A stretch of 64,000 nucleotides of DNA from Adiantum capillus-veneris (Eukaryota > Streptophyta > Polypodiopsida > Polypodiales > Pteridaceae): NCBI GenBank assembly GCA_014529385.2, contig CM043966.1:143764711-143828710 (forward strand). The letters run 5' to 3'. Each line of letters begins with the position of its first letter. The first letter of the stretch is position 1. The notes under the pieces are model-generated. The model was given only the letters and a program-made list of their open reading frames with translations. It was not told where the DNA came from and made no database searches. Made by a program: the position numbers and the translations under genes. Of this stretch, positions 33,985 to 47,100 are shown piece after piece.

Positions 33985-34924
33985 TGGGGCTTATCCATAA
34001 CAATTAGAGCCAATGAACTCACACACATCTTTGCTCTCGTCAACTTGCAACAAGTAGGGGAGAAATTCTTCTATGAAAACATTATCAACCATATTTTATT
34101 CATCAAGCTTTGAAGGAAATATGTAATTATTTGTAGGTGAAACACAACATTCGTATGGAGAGGCATCAACAAGAATTGTTCTACATGGATCACATTCAAA
34201 GCATGCATATATTTTTGCCAATGGCTTAAATATAGCTAGAACTTGAGGATTGTCTGGTCCAAATAATTTCACGCCTTCTGGAACATAGCAAGGTTCTTGA
34301 GAACAAACTACAAAAAATGGAAATATCTCCTCTATTGTGCTTTGAAGTGTTCTCAACATCTTGTAAACATTAGCGTCTCTAGTTGTTGACCAAATCCCAA
34401 CATTGAATCTCTTTAATATGGTCTTTAAAAAGTGGATACACCTTGGCCAAAACACAATATGCCTTCTGAATCATATTGAATAGATTCATAAATTGATGAT
34501 GGTTGTTGACTTTGTTTCCATAGTAGACCATTTAAGTCCAATAGTACTGTCAGCATGGATTTGTTGGGATTTGGTGAAACCAAAGTAGTTGCATTAACAA
34601 CACTCTCTTGCACACTTTTACAGATTGAAAATTTTCACACATGCCTTCCTTTGATGAAAGATGCAACAAAGAGGCCTCAGGTATTTGCATTTGAGTATCA
34701 GTAATTGGATTCAATTCTTCAAGCGAGACCTTTGTGGATACATGTGGAAGGCTCTCATTAATCTCTATTGGATTGAAGCATTCCTTATCTATCCCATCTT
34801 CAAACCCTACATCCAAGAAAGAACAATGAAAGATCTTACAATAGCCTCCTAGAGGATGACATATTAACAAGCAAGATTTTTTGACATGATTATTGGCATC
34901 CACATAATCATCACTTTTTCTCAA
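33985..34924 (-). pseudogene. FCP1/NIF-like HAD phosphatase gene remnant
   Basis: FCP1-homology proteins are HAD-type Ser/Thr phosphatases, some acting on the RNA polymerase II tail. On the minus strand, VLLDLNGLLW (about 34535-34565) corresponds to motif I (here DLNG rather than DLDET). After a frameshift near 34445, RCIHFLKTILKRFNVGIWST with TRDANV matches the motif II region. PNNYIFPSK-like sequence follows, then TAA at 34096-34098 and, in the same frame, FLPYLLQVDE. Upstream residues (34620-34924) are acidic and not recognised; they join in a third frame. An intron cannot fully explain the in-frame TAA, so I call it a pseudogene. It sits at the left border of the satellite. Confidence 0.6.
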
Positions 34925-35170
34925 ACATTAATGTTACATGTCTATTATGCAAGAAAAAAATACTTGGAGGGTAATACTATCCAAAATCTAAGCATTCTAA
35001 ATTTTTTTCTTATGTCCTTGAAAAAGAATAAGGTTATAAGGGTAAAATCATGTATTGGTGGTACCACTATTTCACTTTTTGGTGGTTGTCTTAGCAAAAA
35101 GTAGGACACTATAATATTTTTTCAAGTCTTATCAAAATTCTGCAGACATTGCAATTTTGGATTCTCCTTA

Positions 35171-38100
35171 TCACTCTATTGAAACATAGAGAGAAGCAAA
35201 GGTCCACCCCTTGTCTAAGCTAGGGTCCATTGAAACATGGAGAGAAGGATGCTCCACCATTTGTCCAAGGTAGGCTCCATAAAAACATAAGGATAATCAA
35301 GGTGCACCATGTCTCCAAGATGCTAGGCTTCATCGAAAAACATTAAACCCACGATATGTCGTAGATGAGGGGTTTACATTCAAGGTCCAACACTTGTCCA
35401 AGCTATTATTGGTAGTAGCCTGAGTGGTTTGGTCTCAAGATTCACCACTTTTCCACTCTATGTCATTATATTAAGAATATGCGCGTGTTAAGGTCCACCA
35501 CTTGTCCAACCTATAACGCTACATCTTAAAGGTTTTTCTTTATTACCACTTGGAGTGACCATGATAGGTTTTACATGGGGGTTTGGTTCCAAGGTCCACC
35601 ACTTGTCCAAGCTAACTCTATTGAAACATAGAGAGAAACAAAGGTCCACCACTTGTCCAAGCTAGGGTCCATTGTACCATGGAGAGAAGGATGCTCCACC
35701 ATTTGTCCAAGATAGGCTCCATTGAAACATGACGAGAAGCAAGCTGCACCATGTCTCCAAGATGCTAGGCTCCATAGAAATACATTAAACCCACGATATT
35801 TCGTAGATGAGGGGTTTACATTCAAGGTCCACCACTTGTCCAAGCTATTATTGCTAGTAGCCTGAGTGGTTTGGTCTCAAGATTCACCACTTTTATTAAG
35901 AATATGTGGGTGTTAAGGTCCACCACTTGTCCAACCTATAAGGCTACATCTTAAAGGTTATTCTTTCTTACTACTTGGAGTGACCATGATAGGTTTTACA
36001 TGGGGGTTTGGTTCCAAGGTCCACCACTTGTCCAAGCTAACTCTATTGAAACATAGAGAGAAGCAAAGGTCCACCCCTTGTCTAAGCTAGGGTCCATTGA
36101 AACATGGAGAGAAGGATGCTCCACCATTTGTCCAAGGTAGGCTCCATTGAAACATGAGGAGAATCAAGGTGCTCCATGTCTCCAAGATGCTAGGCTCCAT
36201 CCAAAAACATTAAACCCACGATATGTCTTAGATGAGGGGTTTACATTCAAGGTCCACACTTGTCCAAGCTATTATTGGTAGTAGCCTGAGTGGTTTGGTC
36301 TCAAGATTCACCACTTTTCCACTCTATGTCATTATATTAAGAATATGCGCGTGTTAAGGTCCACCACTTGTCCAACCTATAAGGCTACATCTTGAAGGTT
36401 ATTCTTTATTACCACTTGGAGTGACCATGATAGGTTTTACATGGGGGTTTGGTTCCAAGGTCCACCACTTGTCCAAGCTAACTCTATTGAAACATAGAGA
36501 GAAACAAAGATCCACCACTGGTCCAAGCTAGGGTCCATTGAAACATGGAGAGAAGGATGCTCCACCATTTGTCCAAGATAGGCTCCATTGAAACATGACG
36601 AGAAGCAAGCTGCACCATGTCTCCAAGATGCTAGGCTCCATCGAAATACATTAAACCCACGATATTTCGTAGATGAGGGGTTTACATTCAAGGTCCACCA
36701 CTTGTCCAAGATATTATTGCTAGTAGCCTGAGTGTTTTGGTCTCAAGATTCACCACTTTTATTAAGAATATGTGGGTGTTAAGGTCCACCACTTGTCCAA
36801 CCTATAAGGCTACATCTTAAAGGTTATTCTTTCTTACTACTTGGAGCGACCATGATAGGTTTTACATGGGGGTTTGGTTCCAAGGTCCACCACTTGTCCA
36901 AGCTAACTATATTGAAACATAGAGAGAAGCAAAGGTCCACCCCTTGTCTAAGCTAGGGTCCATTGAAACATGGAGCGAAGGATGCTCCACCATTTGTCCA
37001 AGGTAGGCTCCATTGAAACATGAGGAGAAGCAAGGTGCACCATGTCTCCAAGATGCTAGGCTCCATCGAAAAACATTAAACCCACGATATGTCGTAGATG
37101 AGGGGTGTACATTCAAGGTCCACCACTTGTCCAAGCTATTATTGCTAGTAGCCTGAGTGGTTTGGTCTCAAGAATCACCACTTTTCCACTCTATGTCATT
37201 ATATTAAGAATATGCGCGTGCTAAGGTCCACCACTTGTCCAACCTATAAGGCTACATCTTAAAGGTTATTCTTTATTACCACTTGGAGTGACCATGATAG
37301 GTTTTACATGCGGGTTTGGTTCCAAGGTCCACCACTTGTCCAAGTTAACTCTATTGAAACATAGAGAGAAACAAAGGTCCACCACTTGTCCAAGCTAGGG
37401 TCCATTGAAACATGGAGAGAAGGATGCTCCACCATTTGTCCAAGATAGGCTCCATTGAAACATGACGAGAAGCAAGCTGCACCATGTCTCCAAGATGCTA
37501 GGCTCCATCGAAATACATTAAACCCACGATATTTCGTAGATGAGGGGTTTACATTCAAGGTCCACCACTTGTCCAAGCTATTATTGCTAGTAGACTGAGT
37601 GGTTTGGTCTCAAGATTCACCACTTTTATTAAGAATATGTGGGTGTTAAGGTCCACCACTTGTCCAACCTATAAGGCTACATCTTAAAGGTTATTCTTTC
37701 TTACTACTTGGAGTGACCATGATAGGTTTTACATGGGGGTTTGGTTCCAAGGTCCACCACTTGTCCAAGCTAACTCTATTGAAACATAGAGAGAAGCAAA
37801 GGTCCACCCCTTGTCTAAGCTAGGGTCCATTGAAACATGGAGAGAAGGATGCTCCACCATTTGTCCAAGGTAGGCTCCATTGAAACATGAGGACAAGCAA
37901 GGTGCACCATGTCTCCAAGATGCTAGGCTCCATCGAAAAACATTAAACCCACGATATGTCGTAGATGAGGGGTGTACATTCAAGGTCCACCACTTGTCCA
38001 AGCTATTATTGCTAGTAGCCTGAGTGGTTTGGTCTCAAGATTCACCACTTTTCCACTCTATGTCATTATATTAAGAATATGCCCGTGTTAAGGTCCACTA

Positions 38101-41100
38101 CTTGTCCAACCTATAAGGCTACATCTTAAAGGTTATTTTTTATTACCACTTGGAGCGACCATGATAGGTTTTACATGGGGGTTTGGTTCCAAGGTCCACC
38201 ACTTGTCCAAGCTAGGGTCCATTGAAACATGGAGAGAAGGATGCTCCACCATTTGTCCAAGATAGGCTCCATTGAAACATGACGAGAAGCAAGCTGCACC
38301 ATGTCTCCAAGATGCTAGGCTCCATCGAAATACATTAAACCCACGATATTTCGTAGACGAGGGGTTTACATTCAAGGTCCACCACTTGTCCAAGCTATTA
38401 TTGCTAGTAGCCTGAGTGGTTTGGTCTCAAGATTCACCACTTTTATTAAGAATATGTGGGTGTTAAGGTCCACCACTTGTCCAACCTATAAGGCTACATC
38501 TTAAAGGTTATTCTTTCTTACTACTTTGAGTGACCATGATAGGTTTTACATGGGGGTTTGGTTCCAAGGTCCACCACTTGTCCAAGCTAACTCTATTGAA
38601 ACATAGAGAGAAGCAAAGGTCCACCCCTTGTCTAAGCTAGGGTCCATTGAAACATGGAGAGAAGGATGCTCCACCATTTGTCCAAGGTAGGCTCCATTGA
38701 AACATGAGGAGAATCAAGGTGCACCATGTCTCCAAGATGCTAGGCTCCATCCAAAAACATTAAACCCATGATATGTCTTAGATGAGGGGTTTACATTCAA
38801 GGTCCACACTTGTCCAAGCTATTATTGGTAGTAGCCTGAGTGGTTTGGTCTCAAGATTCACCACTTTTCCACTCTATGTCATTATATTAAGAATATGCGC
38901 GTGTTAAGGTCCACCACTTGTCCAACCTATAAGGCTACATCTTAAAGGTTATTCTTTATTACCACTTGGAGTGACCATGATAGGTTTTACATGGGGGTTT
39001 GGTTCCAAGGTCCACCACTTGTCCAAGCTAACTCTATTGAAACATAGAGAGAAACAAAGATCCACCACTTGTCCAAGCTAACTCTATTGAAACATAGAGA
39101 GAAACAAAGATCCACCACTTGTCCAAGCTAGGGTCCATTGAAACATGGAGAGAAGGATGCTCCACCATTTGTCCAAGATAGGCTCCATTGAAACATGACG
39201 AGAAGCAAGCTGCACCATGTCTCCAAGATGCTAGGCTCCATCGAAATACATTAAACCCACGATATTTCGTAGATGAGGGGTTTACATTCAAGGTCCACCT
39301 CTTGTCCAAGATATTATTGCTAGTAGCCTGAGTGTTTTGGTCTCAAGATTCACCACTTTTATTAAGAATATGTGGGTGTTAAGGTCCACCACTTGTCCAA
39401 CCTATAAGGCTACATCTTAAAGGTTATTCTTTCTTACTACTTGGAGCGACCATGATAGGTTTTACATGGGGGTTTGGTTCCAAGGTCCACCACTTGTCCA
39501 AGCTAACTATATTGAAACATAGAGAGAAGCAAAGGTCCACCCCTTGTCTAAGCTAGGGTCCATTGAAACATGGAGCGAAGGATGCTCCACCATTTGTCCA
39601 AGGTAGGCTCCATTGAAACATGAGGAGAAGCAAGGTGCACCATGTCTACAAGATGCTAGGCTCCATCGAAAAACATTAAACCCACGATATGTCGTAGATG
39701 AGGGGTGTACATTCAAGGTCCACCACTTGTCCAAGCTATTATTGCTAGTAGCCTGAGTGGTTTGGTCTCAAGAATCACCACTTTTCCACTCTATGTCATT
39801 ATATTAAGAATATGCGCGTGCTAAGGTCCACCACTTGTCCAACCTATAAGGCTACATCTTAAAGGTTATTCTTTATTACCACTTGGAGTGACCATGATAG
39901 GTTTAACATGGGGGTTTGGTTCCAAGGTCCACCACTTGTCCAAGTTAACTCTATTGAAACATAGAGAGAAACAAAGGTCCACCACTTGTCCAAGCTAGGG
40001 TCCATTGAAACATGGAGAGAAGGATGCTCCACCATTTGTCCAAGATAGGCTCCATTGAAACATGACGAGAAGCAAGCTGCACCATGTCTCCAAGATGCTA
40101 GGCTCCATCGAAATACATTAAACCCACGATATTTCGTAGATGAGGGGTTTACATTCAAGGTCCACCACTTGTCCAAGCTATTATTGCTAGTAGACTGAGT
40201 GGTTTGGTCTCAAGATTCACCACTTTTATTAAGAATATGTGGGTGTTAAGGTCCACCACTTGTCCAATCTATAAGGCTACATCTTAAAGGTTATTCTTTC
40301 TTACTACTTGGAGTGACCATGATAGGTTTTACATGGGGGTTTGGTTCCAAGGTCCACCACTTGTCCAAGCTAACTCTAATGAAACATAGAGAGAAGCAAA
40401 GGTCCACCCCTTGTCTAAGCTAGGGTCCATTGAAACATGGAGAGAAGGATGCTCCACCATTTGTCCAAGGTAGGCTCCATTGAAACATGAGGACAAGCAA
40501 GGTGCACCATGTCTCCAAGATGCTAGGCTCCATCGAAAAACATTAAACCCACGATATGTCGTAGATGAGGGGTGTACATTCAAGGTCCACCACTTGTACA
40601 AGCTATTATTGCTAGTAGCCTGAGTGGTTTGGTCTCAAGATTCACCACTTTTCCACTCTATGTCATTATATTAAGAATATGCCCGTGTTAAGGTCCACTA
40701 CTTGTCCAACCTATAAGGCTACATCTTAAAGGTTATTTTTTATTACCACTTGGAGCGACCATGATAGGTTTTACATGGGGGTTTGGTTCCAAGGTCCACC
40801 ACTTGTCCAAGCTAGGGTCCATTGAAACATGGAGAGAAGGATGCTCCACCATTTGTCCAAGATAGGCTCCATTGAAACATGACGAGAAGCAAGCTGCACC
40901 ATGTCTCCAAGATGCTAGGCTCCATCGAAATACATTAAACCCACGATATTTCGTAGACGAGGGGTTTACATTCAAGGTCCACCACTTGTCCAAGCTATTA
41001 TTGCTAGTAGCCTGAGTGGTTTGGTCTCAAGATTCACCACTTTTATTAAGAATATGTGGGTGTTAAGGTCCACCACTTGTCCAACCTATAAGGCTACATC

Positions 41101-44100
41101 TTAAAGGTTATTCTTTCTTACTACTTTGAGTGACCATGATAGGTTTTACATGGGGGTTTGGTTCCAAGGTCCACCACTTGTCCAAGCTAACTCTATTGAA
41201 ACATAGAGAGAAGCAAAGGTCCACCCCTTGTCTAAGCTAGGGTCCATTGAAACATGGAGAGAAGGATGCTCCACCATTTGTCCAAGGTAGGCTCCATTGA
41301 AACATGAGGAGAATCAAGGTGCACCATGTCTCCAAGATGCTAGGCTCCATCCAAAAACATTAAACCCACCATATGTCTTAGATGAGGGGTTTACATTCAA
41401 GGTCCAAACTTGTCCAAGCTATTATTGGTAGTAGCCTGAGTGGTTTGGTCTCAAGATTCACCACTTTTCCACTCTATGTCATTATATTAAGAATATGCGC
41501 TTGTTAAGGTCCACCACTTGTCCAACCTATAAGGCTACATCTTAAAGGTTATTCTTTATTACCACTTGGAGTGACCATGATAGGTTTTACATGGGGGTTT
41601 GGTTCCAAGGTCCACCACTTGTCCAAGCTAACTCTATTGAAACATAGAGAGAAACAAAGATCCACCACTTGTCCAAGCTAGGGTCCATTGAAACATGGAG
41701 AGAAGGATGCTCCACCATTTGTCCAAGATAGGCTCCATTGAAACATGACGAGAAGCAAGCTGCACCATGTCTCCAAGATGCTAGGCTCCATCGAAATACA
41801 TTAAACCCACGATATTTCGTAGATGAGGGGTTTACATTCAAGGTCCACCACTTGTCCAAGATATTATTGCTAGTAGCCTGAGTGGTTTGGTCTCAAGATT
41901 CACCACTTTTATTAAGAATATGTGGGTGTTAAGGTCCACCACTTGTCCAACCTATAAGGCTACATCTTAAAGGTTATTCTTTCTTACTACTTGGAGCGAC
42001 CATGATAGGTTTTACATGGGGGTTTGGTTCCAAGGTCCACCACTTGTCCAAGCTAACTATATTGAAACATAGAGAGAAGCAAAGGTCCACCCCTTGTCTA
42101 AGCTAGGGTCCATTGAAAAATGGAGCGAAGGATGCTCCACCATTTGTCCAAGGTAGGCTGCATTGAAACATGAGGAGAAGCAAGGTGCACCATGTCTCCA
42201 AGATGATAGGCTCCATCGAAAAACATTAAACCCACGATATGTCGTAGATGAGGGGTGTACATTCAAGGTCCACCACTTGTCCAAGCTATTATTGCTAGTA
42301 GCCTGAGTGGTTTGGTCTCAAGAATCACCACTTTTCCACTCTATGTCATTATATTAAGAATATGCGCGTGCTAAGGTCCACCACTTGTCCAACCTATAAG
42401 GCTACATCTTAAAGGTTATTCTTTATTACCACTTGGAGTGACCATGATAGGTTTTACATGGGGGTTTGGTTCCAAGGTCCACCACTTGTCCAAGTTAACT
42501 CTATTGAAACATAGAGAGAAACAAAGGTCCACCACTTGTCCAAGCTAGGGTCCATTGAAACATGGAGAGAAGGATGCTCCACCATTTGTCCAAGATAGGC
42601 TCCATTGAAACATGATGAGAAGCAAGCTGCACCATGTCTCCAAGATGCTAGGCTCCATCGAAATACATTAAACCCACGATATTTCGTAGATGAGGGGTTT
42701 ACATTCAAGGTCCACCACTTGTCCAAGCTATTATTGCTAGTAGACTGAGTGGTTTGGTCTCAAGATTCACCACTTTTATTAAGAATATGTGGGTGTTAAG
42801 GTCCACCACTTGTCCAACCTATAAGGCTACATCTTAAAGGTTATTCTTTGTTACTACTTGGAGTGACCATGATAGGTTTTACATGGGGGTTTGGTTCCAA
42901 GGTCCACCACTTGTCCAAGCTAACTCTATTGAAACATAGAGAGAAGCAAACGTCCACCCCTTGTCTAAGCTAGGGTCCATTGAAACATGGAGAGAAGGAT
43001 GCTCCACCATTTGTCCAAGGTAGGCTCCATTGAAACATGAGGACAAGCAAGGTGCACCATGTCTCCAAGATGCTAGGCTCCATCGAAAAACATTAAACCC
43101 ACGATATGTCGTAGATGAGGGGTGTACATTCAAGGTCCACCACTTGTCCAAGCTATTATTGCTAGTAGCCTGAGTGGTTTGGTCTCAAGATTCACCACTT
43201 TTCCACTCTATGTCATTATATTAAGAATATGCCCGTGTTAAGGTCCACTACTTGTCCAACCTATAAGGCTACATCTTAAAGGTTATTTTTTATTACCACA
43301 TGGAGCGACCATGATAGGTTTTACATGGGGGTTTGGTTCCAAGGTCCACCACTTGTCCAAGCTAGGGTCCATTGAAACACGGAGAGAAGGATGCTCCACC
43401 ATTTGTCCAAGATAGGCTCCATTGAAACATGACGAGAAGCAAGCTGCACCATGTCTCCAAGATGCTAGGCTCCATCGAAATACATTAAACCCACGATATT
43501 TCGTAGTCGAGGGGTTTACATTCAAGGTCCACCACTTGTCCAAGCTATTATTGCTAGTAGCCTGAGTGGTTTGGTCTCAAGATTCACCACTTTTATTAAG
43601 AATATGTGGGTGTTAAGGTCCACCACTTGTCCAACCTATAAGGCTACATCTTAAAGGTTATTCTTTCTTACTACTTGGAGTGACCATGATAGGTTTTACA
43701 TGGGGGTTTGGTTCCAAGGTCCACCACTTGTCCAAGCTAACTCTATTGAAACATAGAGAGAAGCAAAGGTCCACCCCTTGTCTAAGCTAGGGTCCATTGA
43801 AACATGGAGAGAAGGATGCTCCACCATTTGTCCAAGGTAGGCTCCATTGAAACATGAGGAGAATCAAGGTGCACCATGTCTCCAAGATGCTAGGCTCCAT
43901 CCAAAAACATTAAACCCACGATATGTCTTAGATGAGGGGTTTACATTCAAGGTCCACACTTGTCCAAGCTATTATTGGTAGTAGCCTGAGTGGTTTGGTC
44001 TCAAGATTCACCACTTTTCCACTCTATGTCATTATATTAAGAATATGCACGTGTTAAGGTCCACCACTTGTCCAACCTATAAGGCTACATCTTTAAGGTT

Positions 44101-47100
44101 ATTCTTTATTACCACTTGGAGTGACCATGATAGGTTTTACATGGGGGTTTGCTTCCAAGGTCCACCACTTGTCCAAGCTAACTCTATTGAAACATAGAGA
44201 GAAACAAAGGTCCACCACTTGTTCAAGATAGGGTCCATTGAAACATGGAGAGAAGGATGCTCCACCATTTGTCCAAGATAGGCTTCATTGAAACATGACG
44301 AGAAGCAAGCTGCACCATGTCTCCAAGATGCTAGGCTCCATCGAAATACATTAAACCCACAATATTTCGTAGATGAGGGGTTTACATTCAAGGTCCACCA
44401 CTTGTCCAAGCTATTATTGCTAGTAGCCTGAGTGGTTTGGTCTCAAGATTCACCACTTTTATTAGGAATATGTGGGTGTTAAGGTCCACCACTTGTCCAA
44501 CCTATAAGGCTACATCTTAAAGGTTATTCTTTCTTACTACTTGGAGTGACCATGATAGGTTTTACATGGGGGTTTGGTTCCAAGGTCCACCACTTGTCCA
44601 AGCTAAATCTATTGAAACAAAGAGAGAATCAAAGGTCCACCCCTTGTCTAAGCTAGGGTCCACTTAAACATGGAGAGAAGGATGCTCCAATATTTGTCCA
44701 AGGTAGGCTCCATCGAAACATGAGGAGAAGCAAGGTGCACCATGTCTCCAAGATGCTAGGCTCCATTGAAAAACATTAAACCCACGATATGTCGTAGATG
44801 AGGGGTGTACATTCAAGGTCCACCACTTGTCCAAGCTATTATTGGTAGTAGCCTGAGTGGTTTGGTCTCAAGATTCACCACTTTTCCACTCTATGTCATT
44901 ATATTAAGAATATGCGCGTGTTAAGGTCCACCACTTGTCCAACCTATAAGGCTACATCTTAAAGGTTATTCTTTATTACCACTTGGAGTGACCATGATAG
45001 GTTTTACATGGGGTTTTCCTTCCAAGGTCCACCACTTGTCCAAGCTAACTCTATTGAAACATAGAGAGAAACAAAGGTCCACCACTTGTTCAAGCTAGGG
45101 TCCACTGAAACATGGAGAGAAGGATGCTCCACCATTTGTCCAAGATAGGCTCCATTGAAACATGACGAGAAGCAAGCTGCACCATGTCTCCAAGATGCTA
45201 GGCTCCATCGAAATACATTAAACCCACGATATTTCGTAGATGAGGGGTTTACATTCAAGGTCCACCACCTTTCCAAGCTATTATTGCTAGTAGCCTGAGT
45301 GGTTTGGTCTCAAGATTCACCACTTTTATTAAGAATATGTGGGTGTTAAGGTCCACCACTTGTCCAACCTATAAGGCTACATCTTAAAGGTTATTCTTTC
45401 TTACTACTTGGAGTGACCATGATAGGTTTTACATGGGGGTTTGGTTCCAAGGTCCACCACTTGTCCAAGCTAACTCTATTGAAACATAGAGAGAAGCAAA
45501 GGTCCACCCCTTGTCTAAGCTAGGGTCCATTGAAACATGGAGAGATGGATGCTCCACCATTTGTCTAAGGTAGGCTCCATTGAAACATGAGGAGAAGCAA
45601 GGTGCACCATGTCTCCAAGATGCTAGGCTCCATCGAAAAACATTAAACCCACGATATGTCGTAGATGAGGGGTGTACATTCAAGGTCCACCACTTGTCCA
45701 AGATATTAGTGCTAGTAGCCTGAGTGGTTTGGTCTCAAGATTCACCACTTTTCCACTCTATGTCATTATATTAAGAATATGCGCGTGTTAAGGTCCACCA
45801 CTTGTCCAACCTATAAGGCTACATCTTAAAGGTTATTCTTTATTACCACTTGGAGTGACCATGATAGGTTTTACATGGGGTTTTGCTTCCAAGGTCCACC
45901 ACTTGTCCAAGCTAACTCTATTGAAACATAGAGAGAAACAAAGGTCCACCACTTGTTCAAGCTAGGGTCCATTGAAACATGGAGAGAAGGATGCTCCACC
46001 ATTTGTCCAAGATAGGCTCCATTGAAACATGACGAGAAGCAAGCTGCACCATGTCTCCAAGATGCTAGGCTCCACCGAAATACATTAAACCCACGATATT
46101 TCGTAGATGAGGGGTTTACATTCAAGGTCCACCACCTGTCCAAGCTATAATTGCTAGTAGCCTGAGTGGTTTGGTCTCAAGATTCACCACTTTTATTAAG
46201 AATATGTGGGTGTTAAGGTCCACCACTTGTCCAACCTATAAGGCTACATCTTAAATGTTATTCTTTCTTACTACTTAGAGTGACCATGATAGGTTTTACA
46301 TGGGGGTTTGGTTCCAAGGTCCACCACTTGTCCAAGCTAACTCTATTGAAACATAGAGAGAAGCAAAGGTCCACCCCTTATCTAAGCTAGGGTCCATTGA
46401 AACATGGAGAGAAGGATGCTCCACCATTTGTCCAAGGTAGGCTCCATTGAAACATGAGGAGAAGCAAGGTGCACCATGTCTCCAAGATGCTAGGCTCCAT
46501 CGAAAAACATGAAACCCACGATATGTCGTAGATGAGGGGTGTACATTCAAGGTCCACCACTTGTCCAAGCTATTATTGCTAGTAGCCTCAGTGGTTTGGT
46601 CTCAAGATTCACCACTTTTCCACTCTATGTCATTATATTAAGAATATGCGCATGCTAAGGTCCACCACTTGTCCAACCTATAAGGCTACATCTTTAAGGT
46701 TATTCTTTATTACCACTTGGAGTGACCATGATATGTTTTACATGGGGGTTTGGTTCCAAGGTCCACCACTTGTCCAAGCTAACTCGATTGAAACACAGAG
46801 AGAAACAAAGGTCCACCACTTGTCCAAGCTAGGCTCCATTGAAACATGGAGAGAAGGATGCTCCACCATTTGTCCAAGATAGGATCCATTGAAACTTGAC
46901 GAGAAGCAAGGTGCACCATGTCTCCAAGATGCTAGGCTCCATCGAAATACATTAAACCCACGATATTTCGTAGATGAGGGGTTTACATTCAAGGTCCACC
47001 ACTTGTCCAAGCTATTATTGCTAGTAGCCTGAGTGGTTTGGTCTCAAGATTCACTACTTTTATTAAGAATATGTGGGTGTTAAGGTCCACCACTTGTCCA

